Shown here: one piece after another, positions 1 to 11,450 of the stretch
How the letters are laid out: every line of letters begins with the position of its first letter
Position numbering within the stretch: the first letter of the stretch is position 1
From: Oxytricha trifallax
Lineage: Eukaryota; Ciliophora; Spirotrichea; Sporadotrichida; Oxytrichidae
Assembly: GCA_000711775.1 (NCBI GenBank)
Contig: ARYC01002106.1
Location: 1-64,000, forward strand
DNA length: 64,000 nucleotides
Direction: 5' to 3'
Notes under the pieces: generated by a model
Database searches by the model: none
Seen by the model: only the letters and a program-made list of their open reading frames with translations
Told to the model about the DNA's origin: nothing
Program-made: the position numbers and the translations under genes

Positions 1-457
1 TTCCTAAAGGGGTTCTTGTTGAAATGTAGCCTCCTTAAGAGGAGCGCTAGTCATAGCGAGGGCAGTAGATTAGTGCTCTGTCTCCTCATCAGAGTCGTTA
101 GACCCCATTTCGCTGGCCAGGGAGTTGCGCGAAGACAACATGCACAAGCACAGTTGCCGACTAGGAGGGCCTCCTCGATTTCTTCTGTATGAGTTGCAGA
201 TTTCTTCAAGTGCTATTTCGAATACATTTAGAGATTTCTTCTGGATCACAGAGCTTTTCCTCTTAAGCCCAAGCCCCTTTTCCACCCCATGCCTGAATTG
301 GAATCCTAAGGCGCTACAGGAGAAGGGTGTTAAAAGCCCCCCTGGCGAAATGGGGTCTAACGACTCTGATGAGGAGACAGAGCACTAATCTACTGCCCTC
401 GCTATGACTAGCGCTCCTCTTAAGGAGGCTACATTTCAACAAGAACCCCTTTAGGAA
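1..457. repeat. Perfect inverted repeat at window edge (arms 1-112 and 346-457)
   Basis: The first 112 bases are repeated without mismatch, inverted, at 346-457, around a 233-base spacer. The left arm may continue outside the window. Both arms read outward as the same acidic peptide (NDSDEETEH), so a coding piece has been duplicated head to head. Base composition is far richer in G+C than the flanks and matches the transposase region that follows. Perfect identity implies either a very recent duplication or a chimeric junction made during amplification or assembly of germline DNA. Confidence 0.85.
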
Positions 458-590
458 AGCGTCGCTAGTGAGATCTGGTAGGAGTAATTAGCTGCTCCTC
501 ATATAACCCCATCTTGATAGCCTCTTCATGGTAGGAGTCTGATTCGTCATTTGAAGGCTCTTGACCTCCCCAAGGAATGGGGGTCGCAAA

Positions 591-1478
591 ATGGTACTGG
601 CCGAGTTCTATTCCTGCCAAGGCCTCAGCCTGCCCTCTATAGCCACTCTCGTGGGCACCAGTCGCTATCATGTCAGGAGGCTACTCCAGGATGCCGCTCA
701 CTCCGATGGTAAGCTGTTACCTGCTAAGCGGGGTCGAAAGAATACGCTGCTCACAGCTGAAGAGGCTGACTCTATCATTGCGCACATTGAGGAGAGCAAA
801 GGGGTCATCACCACGAGAGACATCTTGTAGAGCTTGCAGCAGCAGCTGGGAGTGCGCATTTCCCCCTATCGCATCAGCAGGTTCCTGAGGCACGAGTTGC
901 ACATGAGCTACCACAAGATCTCCCATCTCACTCCCAACCACAATAACTTGAAGTCGCGGCTCCAGCGCCAGATCGCCGCTGCTAACTTCATTCAAGCCTC
1001 GTGCTCGGGCTTCACGACATACAACATCGACGAGACCATCATCTAGAGCACTGATAATCGCAGCTATTCCTGGATCGCCAAGGGCAGCTAAAATGTTTAG
1101 TCTTCGCAGAAACGCATCAGCCGCCTCTGTATAACCGCGCCTGCCTCCAATCGGGGTAGCTTCATCTTCAATGTGAGTATGGGTTACACTATTTCCCACA
1201 CCTTCTTGGTCTTCATGATGGATCTCATTTAGCATTTGGATGTGCAAGAAAAAGACTGGAGGGCCCACTCCATCCTGCTAATGGATAATGCTTCCTATCA
1301 TCGCTGCGCGCAACTTCGCCAGGGCTTGTGCTGTGTGCCCCGAGCACCCAAATTCCTCCTAGATTTTGAAGGGCTACAAAATGACCTTAAGTTCGCCCCA
1401 CTAGCTCAATGTTCGCTGAAAGAGTCGTCAGCAACAAAGTCTGCCATGTTTTGTAATTTTAAATATTCAATCGTTTAA
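591..1478 (+). CDS. IS630/Tc1-like DDE transposase, probably incomplete at the 3' end
   Basis: One frame is open from about 561 to 1478 if TAG/TAA are Gln; the first ATG is at 591. The N-terminal part has two helix-turn-helix regions: one around residues 5-30 (LPSIATLVGTSRYHVRRLL) and a second winged-helix-like segment (VRISPYRISRFLRHEL). A catalytic Asp is visible in YNIDETI near 1032 and a second in LLMDNASYH near 1278, the usual order for IS630/Tc1 enzymes. The third acidic residue, normally in a PYSPDLNPIE-like motif, is not found; the sequence degrades after about 1400 and runs into AT-rich DNA. About 50% G+C, in contrast to its surroundings. It could be a transposon remnant or a transposase-derived germline gene; it is not the TBE family. 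Confidence 0.7.
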
Positions 1479-1479
1479 T

Positions 1480-2940
1480 AGTTTAAATCAAGGGTTTTAT
1501 AAATCACTTTTTAAATTTCACTTTCCAATGATTTTTCCAATCTCACAAATGGGTTTTGACTTGAGATATTTGAACATCAGGAATTAATAATCTAAGCATT
1601 TATCTTACTCACGATTCTCTAAAAAATTACTCTTGGGTTTTTATAAAATCCCATTTCTCCCTTTACTTTGTTATCATTCCTTAGAGCCTTAGAGAATTCA
1701 TCTAGGTGCGAAAAGCTACAGATCATAGTTTTTATAGATCCTGTCATTTATTTATATATGGAATAATCTAATTAAAGAGTTGATGGATATTTTTTTATAC
1801 ACCATTTAACATTCACAAAAAAAACATTTGAATTAAATTAATCACTTTTTAATCTACGCTATCAAACCATCTTTTTAATTTTATCTCTTGAATACATGGT
1901 TCTTATATCTTTTTATGTATTATCTCATCCATTTACTTTGCAATTTTTACTGAAATGGATAATATTTTATTATACAATATTGTTTTTTACTTTTATTATA
2001 AAGTATTTAGATTCTCTAAAATCATAGTGTTGTATATTATTTTAACTATCACTTTCTTTGCTTAAATTATAATTGTTTAATGTTCAAAAATGACAGTAAA
2101 TTATAAAAGATGATTATTACGGAGATAATTGTAAGTTCACTTTAACAATTTGAAGACATTATTAAAGCGACCACTACAATAATCATTTAAGTACGATATA
2201 GGAATCATCAACTAGAGATTATTTTAAATATGTGTATGCAAGCAAGAAAGATATCAATGTTCTTAGATATATCATCTGATTAGCATAAAACTTGGTAGTT
2301 CATTAATAGTGAATAAAAGCACAAAATTAATTAATGGAATGTTATTAAGAGCAAATACGATATTAAATTAATCATATTTGCTATGAATAATAAATGTAAA
2401 TACCAGTATATAATAATAATTATCATAACTATATTTTTTATGCTTTCCTAATTATTTGATGGTTATGTCTTATGAGTAAAAATTATTATAGTGAGATTTC
2501 AAATGCAAGTAAATTTTCTAAGTTTTTATTGTAAATTTCTTTTTAATTACTTTATTACTCTGTGTAAAAACATTTAGTGATCTGAGTTACATGATATTAA
2601 TGATACATTAACCTTATTTTTTGTGTGATAAAATTTAATAAATAATAATTTTTCCTCTATAAATATATTAATGATTAATAATAAAATGACATACATCATT
2701 ATTGGATTACTAGTACAATTTATCTAAAATTATTCAATATAATTTCAAAACAAATACTTTTTCTGATTGTTTTTATAATGATAAAGGCTGTATAATATAT
2801 CACCATAGTAATTGTTAAGTTATAATATAAATGTATATTTAATTTCAATTAAAAAATCATGAAAATATAAATAAAAATAGATTTAAATTAAAAATTTACA
2901 GCTTCTTATACATATTTAATATGAAACGTAATCAATAAAC
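1480..2940. other. AT-rich intergenic DNA
   Basis: No convincing gene seen. The stretch near 1660-1740 resembles 13970-14060 over roughly 80 bases (shared blocks GTTATCATTCCT and CTACAGATCATAGTTTT), so a short dispersed repeat sits here. Confidence 0.5.
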
Positions 2941-2949
2941 AACACAGAT

Positions 2950-4274
2950 TCAGATTCGATGAAGAAAGCTAGAAAATGATATATACAAAGACAACACTTA
3001 TAGACCAAGGTGAAGGAAAGATTAAGAGCAGGAAGAACAAATAAGGTCATAATACTACCGATATCAAGGATACTTTCAAGGGTTTTGAAGGCGGCAACAT
3101 CTTCTAAATAAACAAATTAAGAAGAATTTCACTTCCATAGTTCATCTCATAGCAATCTCATATAATGGTTGGCACTAATAAAGAGATTAAATAGATCTGG
3201 AGAGACAACAAAAATCCACAACAGCTAATTGAACTTTGCCTGAAAAAAATTTCAAACCACTTCAAAAGCAGAGTCGCTATCAACCCCAAAGACGAAGATA
3301 GAACTCAAACTCATCCTCTTTCACACATTAGGATCATATCTTAAACTTTTACTTAAGGTAATAGATACTATAAAGAACGTAGATGATGAGAGCTCTGAAG
3401 AAATTAAAAAAATTGAAGGTAACACTTAACGAGAAAAATTCTCTGAAACAAATCAAAAGATAAAGAATCGCCCCCCTCTGATGGAATACGCTGTCTTCTG
3501 TATGAAAAAGCCCAAAATGGAGTTATAAGCAATTATTTAATAGGCAGTCAAAGCTAAAAAGACTCTTATTTATTTAATTTTTAAAAAGAGGAATCTCTTT
3601 ATTAAAAACAAGCACATAAAGATATTCCACATGATCAACGAGAAAGATCAGCATTTGAAGAAGATGACGCAATTATGTAAATAGACACGTCATTGAATTA
3701 GCATCATAAAGTCCTCAGGCATACAGTATCTAACTCTGAAAATATACCTCAAATACTATTAGATTGTAGACACCAATCAGAAAGAAACAAGTAAGCACTA
3801 CTTAAACTACTATCCATAAGAGGAGCTAACTAAGATTTCTAGAAATAATACTTCACTTAGTTCAATGAAGAAGGCTACAAAATTTACGAAGAATCCAAGC
3901 TATCGATCGAACAATACCTTAAATAGCTCTACGTCATTCCAAAAAATAGGTAATTTTGGCACGAACTCACAAAAGAACAATAAGCTTAGTTCAATCCTGA
4001 GGATGAACAAATCATAGTATTTAAAACAAATGCAAACGAGATCATCTTGGTAATGCCTACAATAAAGACAAGATATAGATCAACGCAGAAAGGTATCTAA
4101 AGCCAAAGAATGCGAACTCAAACCATAATCCCAATCTTAAAACAACTAACAAGGTACAAATGTAGCATCACTCAATATCAAATGAACAACACATAACTGA
4201 CAAATGATCTGGAAGCATATCTTAAGATGGTGAATAGTAAGGATTAGCTGCCGATGAAAAACAACAGACTTTGA
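2950..4274 (+). CDS. Unidentified germline coding region, Gln-rich, frame changes
   Basis: The longest single frame runs 3447-4274 (275 codons) without TGA while using TAA/TAG about 20 times as Gln, longer than expected by chance. A second frame, about 3290-3710, reads as a Lys/Glu-rich helical protein (for example NVDDESSEEIKKIEG), so the coding frame appears to change along the region. Motifs readable in the C-terminal part include FNEEGYKIYEESKLSIEQYL and FWHELTKEQQAQFNPEDEQ. I recognise no family. It is followed directly by the 433-bp tandem repeat. Possibilities are an eroded germline-limited gene or the first ORF of a non-LTR element; I cannot choose between them. Confidence 0.45.
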
Positions 4275-4329
4275 ATTATCAAGATAACCAACAGGTAAAA
4301 AAAAAGGAGAAAAATAAAAGTTGACTTTT

Positions 4330-5122
4330 GTCAAATATTGTAAGAAGGAATTTACAAGGACGTGGCTGACCACCTTCCCATATGACATTTCGATTCCAGG
4401 TATTACTTTCGATTATTTCACGTCGTAAATAACATTTCTAGTAGTGAAACTGATTCCATTGACCATTTTTGAATCTCCAACCAATTTAATCCTTGGACCC
4501 ATAAAAATAGGGTTTTGGAGATTTTAAAAAAAAATAAAATTTTTTTTCGAAAATTCCAAAATTTATCAAAAGTGACTCGAAAAAGGCTAAAAACTACTTT
4601 CGAAAATCGACCATATTTCCTCATTCTATTGGAGTTTAGAGAGCCACGATATCTAGAAATGTATGGAAAAGGATTCTAACAATGTGGAAAAGCAATAGAA
4701 ATGAATGCAGAGATTTCTGTGACCTCGAAAAGGGTAGTTTAACTTTGACTAGAAAAGCATGAAATTTTTATTATAAGAGGGAATTTTCAAGTACGTGGCT
4801 GGCCACTTTCCCATATGACATTTTGATTCCAAGTATTACTTTCAAGTATATCACGTCGTGAATAACATTTCCAGTAGTGAAAATGATGCCATTGACCTTG
4901 TTTGAATCTCTATCCAATTTAATACCCAGTGACATGAAAATAGGGATTTTTGTGAATTTAAAAAAAAAATAAAATATTTTATCGAAAATTCCAAAATTTA
5001 TCAAAATTTACTCAAGAAAGGCTAAAAACTACTTCTCAAAATTGACCATATTTCCATATTCTATTGGAGTTTAGAGAGCCACGATATCTAGAAATGTATG
5101 GAAAAGGATTCTAACAATTTGT
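4330..5122. repeat. 433-bp tandem repeat, about 1.8 units
   Basis: A block starting CGTGGCTGACCACCTTCCCA at 4361 recurs as CGTGGCTGGCCACTTTCCCA at 4795, giving a period near 433 bases. Each unit holds an A-run, a segment ending in GAGCCACGATATCTAGAAATG, and a final GGATTCTAACAA. Short standard-code ORFs on the minus strand here look incidental. The same unit recurs in the opposite orientation at 40897-41445. Confidence 0.9.
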
Positions 5123-5369
5123 TCTTATGGATAAGATATTATTATTTACTGATGCAATAATGCCTGTATCAATATTTGCATAAGAATAATATGTATGTTC
5201 TTATAGAAAGGGATTACTTTATTTTTTGACAATGAACTTCATAGAATTTATCGAACTGAATAAGTCCATGAAGTGACCATCTAGCACAATGTCTAAAGTC
5301 ATAATGCAGATAAAATACAACTCTCCAGGTAGCAAGCAAAATTCTATTACTATCAGTCTCTTTGACTTC

Positions 5370-5690
5370 TTCTTTTTTTCTGGGTAAATTTTGCAGTTTA
5401 TCTCCTATACAGCAATAGAGAAAGCAATACCTGATACACCAATTACTTACAATTGCTCCTAAGAATTAAAATTACAAGAAGAATCTAATATAGGTATACC
5501 TATCTTAGATGCATTCAGCATATTCTATTTACTACTCTTGCTTTATCACAAACCTTTTAAATATATTTAATGATGTTTGAGTTACTTAAAAATTTCTTCA
5601 AATTAAGCAACAAATTTTCGATTACCAGTATTGCAAATGAAATTACACAGAATTTCTTCAAATGGCAGATGCCAAAGTATCACTCGATTT
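5370..5690 (-). CDS. Coding-like frame downstream of 5680-5964, uncertain
   Basis: Below the TGA at 5680 the same frame goes on as LKKFLSNSNIIKYIQKVCDK and, after further TGA codons, QILLVILILRSNCKQLVYQV to about 5370. It may be a continuation of the upstream ORF that has decayed, or chance, since open frames of this size are common in this code. Confidence 0.2.
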
Positions 5691-5964
5691 CCTATGTAAA
5701 ACTGGAGGGAGATGTAATGTCTTAATTATTGAAATATATAATGTTAGCTGATATAACGACGTTAATTGTTTAAATAATAGGCCACTTCATTCTATTGAGA
5801 GAGGCACTTATATCAAATTTCCTGACATCAAATTGAGTTTAAACTTTATTCATCTAATACAAACTTACGAATCTTCCCAAGCTACCGTTCTTTTCCAAAA
5901 GTGACGAGAACACTTCCTTCTTAGTGGTAGTGTTAGTTTCTGACTGGAATTTTATTATTGTCAT
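5680..5964 (-). CDS. Hypothetical 94-residue protein or macronuclear-destined segment
   Basis: The ATG at 5964 opens a frame of 95 codons to TGA, beginning MTIIKFQSETNTTTKKEVF and containing SSLLEKNGSLGRFVSLYQ. Composition is protein-like and GC is above the flanks. No family recognised. It lies 60 bases downstream of another island on the same strand (6027-6230), so the two may be segments of one gene separated by an excised sequence. Length alone is not significant when TGA is the only stop. Confidence 0.35.
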
Positions 5965-6026
5965 TAATACTAACAGTTAGATAAGATAAGGATACGTTAT
6001 TTATACAGAAGTTTACCCAAGTATTT

Positions 6027-6500
6027 TCACATCAATCCATAACGAGAACCTTTTTAAGGATCATTTCCATATGATTCTTTGCTTTGAGTCTTAGTGTCTT
6101 CTCGATTGAGTAAATTTTGATATTTTGTGGGGCCTTTACAAGTGCTTATTAAATAAGGTTCAGTCTTGGTAGTATTCATAAATACAAATCTTCTCATCAT
6201 GAATCTATTGTCGCCCCATCGTTTCATCATTGTACATCTCTCTGGTAGGAGACATCATTATAACAGTTAGACCTGTGGATTGGGATTCGTAAATCTGCAA
6301 TTAGGACTTTCATTTCTTGGAAGTATGAAATTGTCGATGAATTAGTCGCAATTACGTCTTGCATCTCTTCCCACGATACAGTGCTAACTATCTTATTATA
6401 AATACATCTCTGTCAACCTTCGAAAAAATGTGAAAGAGTGAAATATGCGTGAACTTGAAAAATGTCTGATTGTCGTGCTCCAATAATGGTGACGAGAGAA
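6027..6500 (-). CDS. Coding island, two overlapping frames, unknown protein
   Basis: Two protein-like frames abut. One covers 6227-6412 and reads VSWEEMQDVIATNSSTISYF then EMKVLIADLRIPIHRSNCYN. The next starts at ATG 6230 and runs 67 codons to TGA at 6027, reading MMKRWGDNRFMMRRFVFMN then EDTKTQSKESYGNDPQKGSR. They overlap by a few bases (CAATGATG). Upstream of 6412 the first frame continues beyond one TGA towards 6500. This could be a pseudogene with a frame change, or macronuclear-destined segments whose junction is resolved by rearrangement. No family recognised. Confidence 0.4.
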
Positions 6501-7094
6501 AGTGGATGATGCTAGTTGTTAACTTTTATCTGCCTTAGCATTATGAGTCCTATGAGTAAACAGTATTATTATAGTAAAAGCTAAATATTATGAATAAAAT
6601 TAATAAAAATCACAGTTTTAGATTAGTTAACCTTTTTATGATTGAATACTAAATAACTTATTTATAAAAATATTATTAGTATTTAACTCAAACAATATTA
6701 TTTAGAGTAATGTTGTTTTAACATATTTTAATTTATTTCCAAATTTAAACTATACATTTCAACTTACCTCACTATTTTTCATATTCATTAGAACTTAATT
6801 CTATTTTAATCATACTATGTTAATATTATTTCTAATTAAAATTGCAAATATTATTAGTACATTTAATTCGTTTTAAATTAAGTTATTATGAATCAGTTTC
6901 TTTATTCTTATAATATAAATGTATTTATTTTATTATATAATTCTGCATAACATAAAATATGCAGTATCACTGCCACAGTAGAACTATAAACCAGCTTATT
7001 TTATTTGTAAATATCATTATAATTTTATAAATCATCAAAAGAATTGTTAATTTGAAAAACAGCAGCTCAACGTTTAACCTCTTTGCTTTGTAAT

Positions 7095-7481
7095 ATGCAA
7101 GAAAACATAGTTAATCCAGTAAAACAAAGCCACCATTAGTATTAGAACCCTCATCAAATACGGAGTAATAGACTCCTCCAAACTTAAGCACATTATTTCT
7201 TTGATGAGTGCCAGTAAAGAGAAGTAACTTGACTTTACATGAAACATATTGAATTAGATTATGAATATAGTATTATATAATCAAATACTCCTCATCTAAT
7301 TTAATATAATATACAGAGAAATCTTACATAGCCCATAATCACAGGAGACACAAAAGTTCAAGCAATCAATATGTATAAGTAGAAGTAGTGGAAGAGTCTG
7401 CTCTAGCTTAATTCAAAATCTGCTAATTACTTCAACCATCAAGGTAGACCTCCGATTCCTCCTAGTTTTCCAAAACAGTGA
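7095..7481 (+). CDS. Small two-exon gene, 92 residues (join 7095-7223, 7332-7481)
   Basis: Exon 1 starts at ATG 7095 and has 43 codons to GAA at 7223. A 108-base AT-rich interval beginning GTAACTT and ending ACATAG has GT-AG ends. Exon 2 resumes in frame at 7332 and runs 49 codons to TGA at 7479-7481. The product is Gln-rich (six TAA/TAG codons) and ends YFNHQGRPPIPPSFPKQ; exon 1 contains AHYFFDECQQRE. No signal peptide or known domain. The interval could instead be an internal eliminated sequence: AGAGAA occurs near both ends, but removal at that repeat gives a less protein-like continuation than GT-AG splicing. Confidence 0.5.
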
Positions 7482-7499
7482 TGTGATTATTATGCTAGG

Positions 7500-8120
7500 C
7501 AATAAATTGCTTCTACTATTAATAAAAGCCATTATTTATATAATCAAATCAAATGAGTAAAAGAGATTGTAGAATTGTAATATAAGATTGTTTCTTCATC
7601 TATACTCTTTCTACTACAAATTTATATTGAAAATAAATAATATATATTATTATATGTTATGAATATGTTTAGTAGATTTTAAATTAAAACAAATAATTGA
7701 CCTGATGATGGCTAACAATCAAGAGCAACTAGTTTAAGTGAATGTAAAGAGTAGTAAACAAGGTGCAGGATCCCAATAAGTCGATTGCAATATTTATTTG
7801 AATACTGATAGTCTAAAACTACAAACTAAAAACTATTAACTTATAATCAATAAATATAAATAATTATAAGTTAAATTCAATAAATTTTTTACCCACATAG
7901 ATAAGATAAACTTACTTAATTAACTCCTGAATCAGACTATTCCCTACTATAGTGATGCAGAGTAATCTAATGAAACTTGACTATATTTATCACCTCATTG
8001 ATGTTTACGGATGATATATAAATTTCAATTTCTTACTAAACAAATAGGTAAAAACTAAGAGTTCTTATCTAGTCAAAGTTACATTTTATTTCTATTAAAA
8101 ACAATATAAAACTACTGAGA
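7500..8120. other. AT-rich intergenic DNA
   Basis: No gene or repeat recognised. Confidence 0.4.
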
Positions 8121-11100
8121 ATACCTGAAATCAAAATGAAAGATGACTCAACCGCCATCTCCTTACTAGGAAATCAACACAATGGCAATTAAAATGGGAG
8201 GAAGTCAAACCAAATGAAAACGAAGACAATCAAGACAAGGAAAAGAAGTAATTCAAGGGCAAAAACCCACTAATAAAGTGGAAACGAGAAGGTTTGTTAA
8301 TAATTAAATTCTTGAATAATATACTTATATTAGTTTTAATTTAATAGCAATTAGATTGAATATCATTAAACAATAGTTTTTAATTAAATCGGAATTCAAT
8401 TTACGAACTTAAGCTCGCACAACAGACAAAAATCTAGTCATTTAGAATTATCAACTAGTACATTAGGTCCTCATAGTACGAATATCTGGTCAAAGAGATA
8501 CAGTCTTTCAAGCCACACATCGTGACAGTGTAAGAAGCACGATGTTAAATAATTTGGCCAGAAGACTATGATTGCTTAGCACCAGACACAAATCTGAATG
8601 ATGGAATCCATGGAACTTGTACTCTCATACTCAAGGGACTTTCAAGAGTCTCTCTGCTTGAGTCACTTCCACTATCATTAGACTTACACCTTACAGAACT
8701 TGATATAAAATTTTTTAATCTGTAGATCTCCTCATAACTTACTTATAAAATTCAAGCAAGTGTTTGTGGCCAAAATCTAAACTAAACTTTCAGACCCTTC
8801 CTATTAAATACTAGGTAACCTTAATTACGTGTCTCTTGCTCTCCCTCAAACCTACTAAGTAACAAGGATAGATGTCAACACATCCTCAGCTATAGACTTC
8901 AGACATTCTTGTCTACCTACTATTAAGTAATCTGCCAAGCACTCTCCTTCATATCAACTGATGCTCCTTAAAGAATTTGAATAATCAGTAGAAGCTCAAC
9001 AAGAGACTAGAGTCTCTAAGCCACAAATCAACAAGAACATGAAGAATGAACTACTCTGGTTTAGTGGTAACTAAATCAAATCTAAGAGCTTCTAACAAAC
9101 ATAATATAAATCGACCATTTTAACAGCGGTAGACAACATCAAACTAATATGGGCTCTAGGAAACTCAAAGAAGCTAATAAAACCATTAAGAGAAGAATTG
9201 GCAAGAAGCAAGGAAAAATTGTCAGAAATGTCTAAGATACAAACTACCATGAATCACCCCAAAAAATCAAGGACTATATTTAGTACTAAGGTACAGGCCT
9301 AAATCAAACCGATCAGAAATCTGACCTTAGATCAGAAATTCTCACTATTTTTGATGGGAATACTATATTAGAACTGCACCTTTAGACAATTACTACTAAC
9401 TGACATACTTAGAAACTCCCCAACAGACAAAGCCTTAGGCCTGATAAATCAGTGACACTTGTTTACGTAGAGGTATGAATGCATTACCCTTCATGAAATA
9501 CATAGAAGAGTGGATTAACGGCTATCAATACTATTCATCACATGTTAATAACAGGAACCTAATGTTATTATAAAAAACAGACTCTAGAATTCCCCCATTA
9601 GAGTAAACAAGATAGATTGTGATGTCATCAGCCCTAAGAAAAATAATTGAAGCAGCTTAGTTGCGGATATATACACTACACTTGCGGAATACAGTCACTG
9701 CCATTCAAATAGGCTTTAGACCTGGGAAACAAATGGGCAAAAATACAGCTTAACTCCTAATCGAAATGAGAATTTGACAATACATGAGTATATGATTTAT
9801 AGATATATCTTCAGCTTTCCCTTCACCTTCAATGACACTAATAATTGACGAATTGCTTAGAAGAAGTAATTGAAACAACACAAATTGGTCCTCTAATTCT
9901 AACCAGATTGATTAATTAATTATTATCATCTCAAAAATACTTGATCCTTGTAACTAATTAAAAACTCACAAGTCCATGAAACCTAGATGTGAATTAATTA
10001 TAATTATTATTTTTATTAGTATTATCATCATTTAAACATCTCTCTAAATTAACAAAAATATTATTACAGCAAAACTTAAGTTAAACTTAAAAAGTAAGTA
10101 AAAAATGTTTACCAGAGAATATAACTACTATTAGAAGTATAAATAAGTTAATTCTGAAAGATTAAATAAAAATAAATTTCATATTAAGATTTTAGGAACA
10201 TAATAGAATAAAGCTCAGGTAATGTCAACATAAGATACAGGATGATTTGAAGCAGCTTTAGTAACTGTAAAAGGCTATCCGAAAGAAAGAACTATGCTTA
10301 GATTCAAAACAATAAAAGCTTACTTACTAAATCCTTTAAAGGAAAACATTATTAATTAATATGATATTATTCATGATTAACATCATAAGTGTTGTCAATG
10401 GGAGACATTAATCATAAAACAATAAAAATGAATTACAATAATATGAGTTATCAGATGAGCGATTGATCTCAGTCACTTTCTCAAGTTAACCGCCTTCTTG
10501 AGTGAAACAGTACGGGATCACCATCACCAGTATATTGCTGGATTTTAAGTCTAATAAAGCCACAGTGTTTCATCACAAGCTTTAAAGAATATAGAAGTAA
10601 ACAAGGACAATACAATAAAGTTTTTAGTATTATTTATTTAAGTGGTTTATAGTTTTAATAACGTAAAAAAATTAATATTGATGAATTACCATGTTCATTA
10701 TATTATTTTTATTTTTTAATCATAGTATATTAAAATTCAGTTAAGCTCCTTGTTTCAAAGATCAAGAGTATCCATTTTGAGGGATAAAATGCAGTTAATC
10801 ACCAAAATGAATCAATCAAGAATGCTGCATTAATCAAGGGTATATTTCCACTAACCAATATTAATTTCTCACTAATCTCTGATAATTATAAATTGACATT
10901 GTTTATAAGCTTAATAATAAAATGCAAAGTTATAATATATTTGTATAAGTTATACCCTTTCTCAGTTATTCAATCTAGAATGTGGAGATACCTTAAATAA
11001 TTGGCATGAAGTGGACTATATTGGTGGTCTTGGGAGGGATACTGCTGATAAATACTAGCCTCTGAAGACTTTTAATATCTAAAAACAATCTTAATTAGTA

Positions 11101-11450
11101 TTTTATTATAAATAATTTAATATTATCTTGCTTTAATGTTTTATTTACTTCTAAATGATAAATAAACTATAAAGTAATACTAATTTGCTGATGATACTGA
11201 TGAACCTCTGGAACAACTAAGATAATCTAGAACTGATTGAGACTCGAAGTGCATAACTCAAGGAGCAAGCTGACAACTCTCAAACCTCAATTATCAAAGT
11301 TAAAGAGATAAACTTCAATCCAAGATGTAATAATGAATCTACATATTCAATAATGCCTGTGAGCAGCTTAAAGATAAAGTTGAAATTAGAAATTACCTCC
11401 AACGATCACCAATCGTAAATTGCAAATAACTCAGAATTAGCTTGAGTAAT
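8120..11450 (+). pseudogene. Eroded LINE (non-LTR retrotransposon) with AT-rich interruptions
   Basis: Pieces of an APE-type endonuclease and a reverse transcriptase follow each other in LINE order. Near 8476-8540 the frame reads EIQSFKPHIVTVQEARC, matching the endonuclease motif with catalytic Glu. Near 9700-9830 it reads IGFRPGKQMGKNTAQLLIEM, then FIDISSAF, the RT motif around the first Asp. Near 10500-10560 GSPSPVYCWILSLIK resembles the PQGSPLSP block, and at 11185-11210 FADDTDEPLEQL gives the FADD box. Frames change and TGA codons interrupt, so it is dead. Blocks of almost pure A+T (about 9900-10200, 10620-10740, 10860-10960, 11080-11180) separate the coding parts; they are later insertions, eliminated sequences or simple decay. 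Confidence 0.7.

Noticed and set aside
717-1268. 183-codon minus-strand ORF
   Set aside because: Antisense of the IS630-like transposase, whose motifs are clear on the plus strand.
4146-5004. Three minus-strand standard-code ORFs
   Set aside because: They fall in the 433-bp tandem repeat or in the antisense of a longer Gln-rich coding frame; the two repeat units do not keep the same product.
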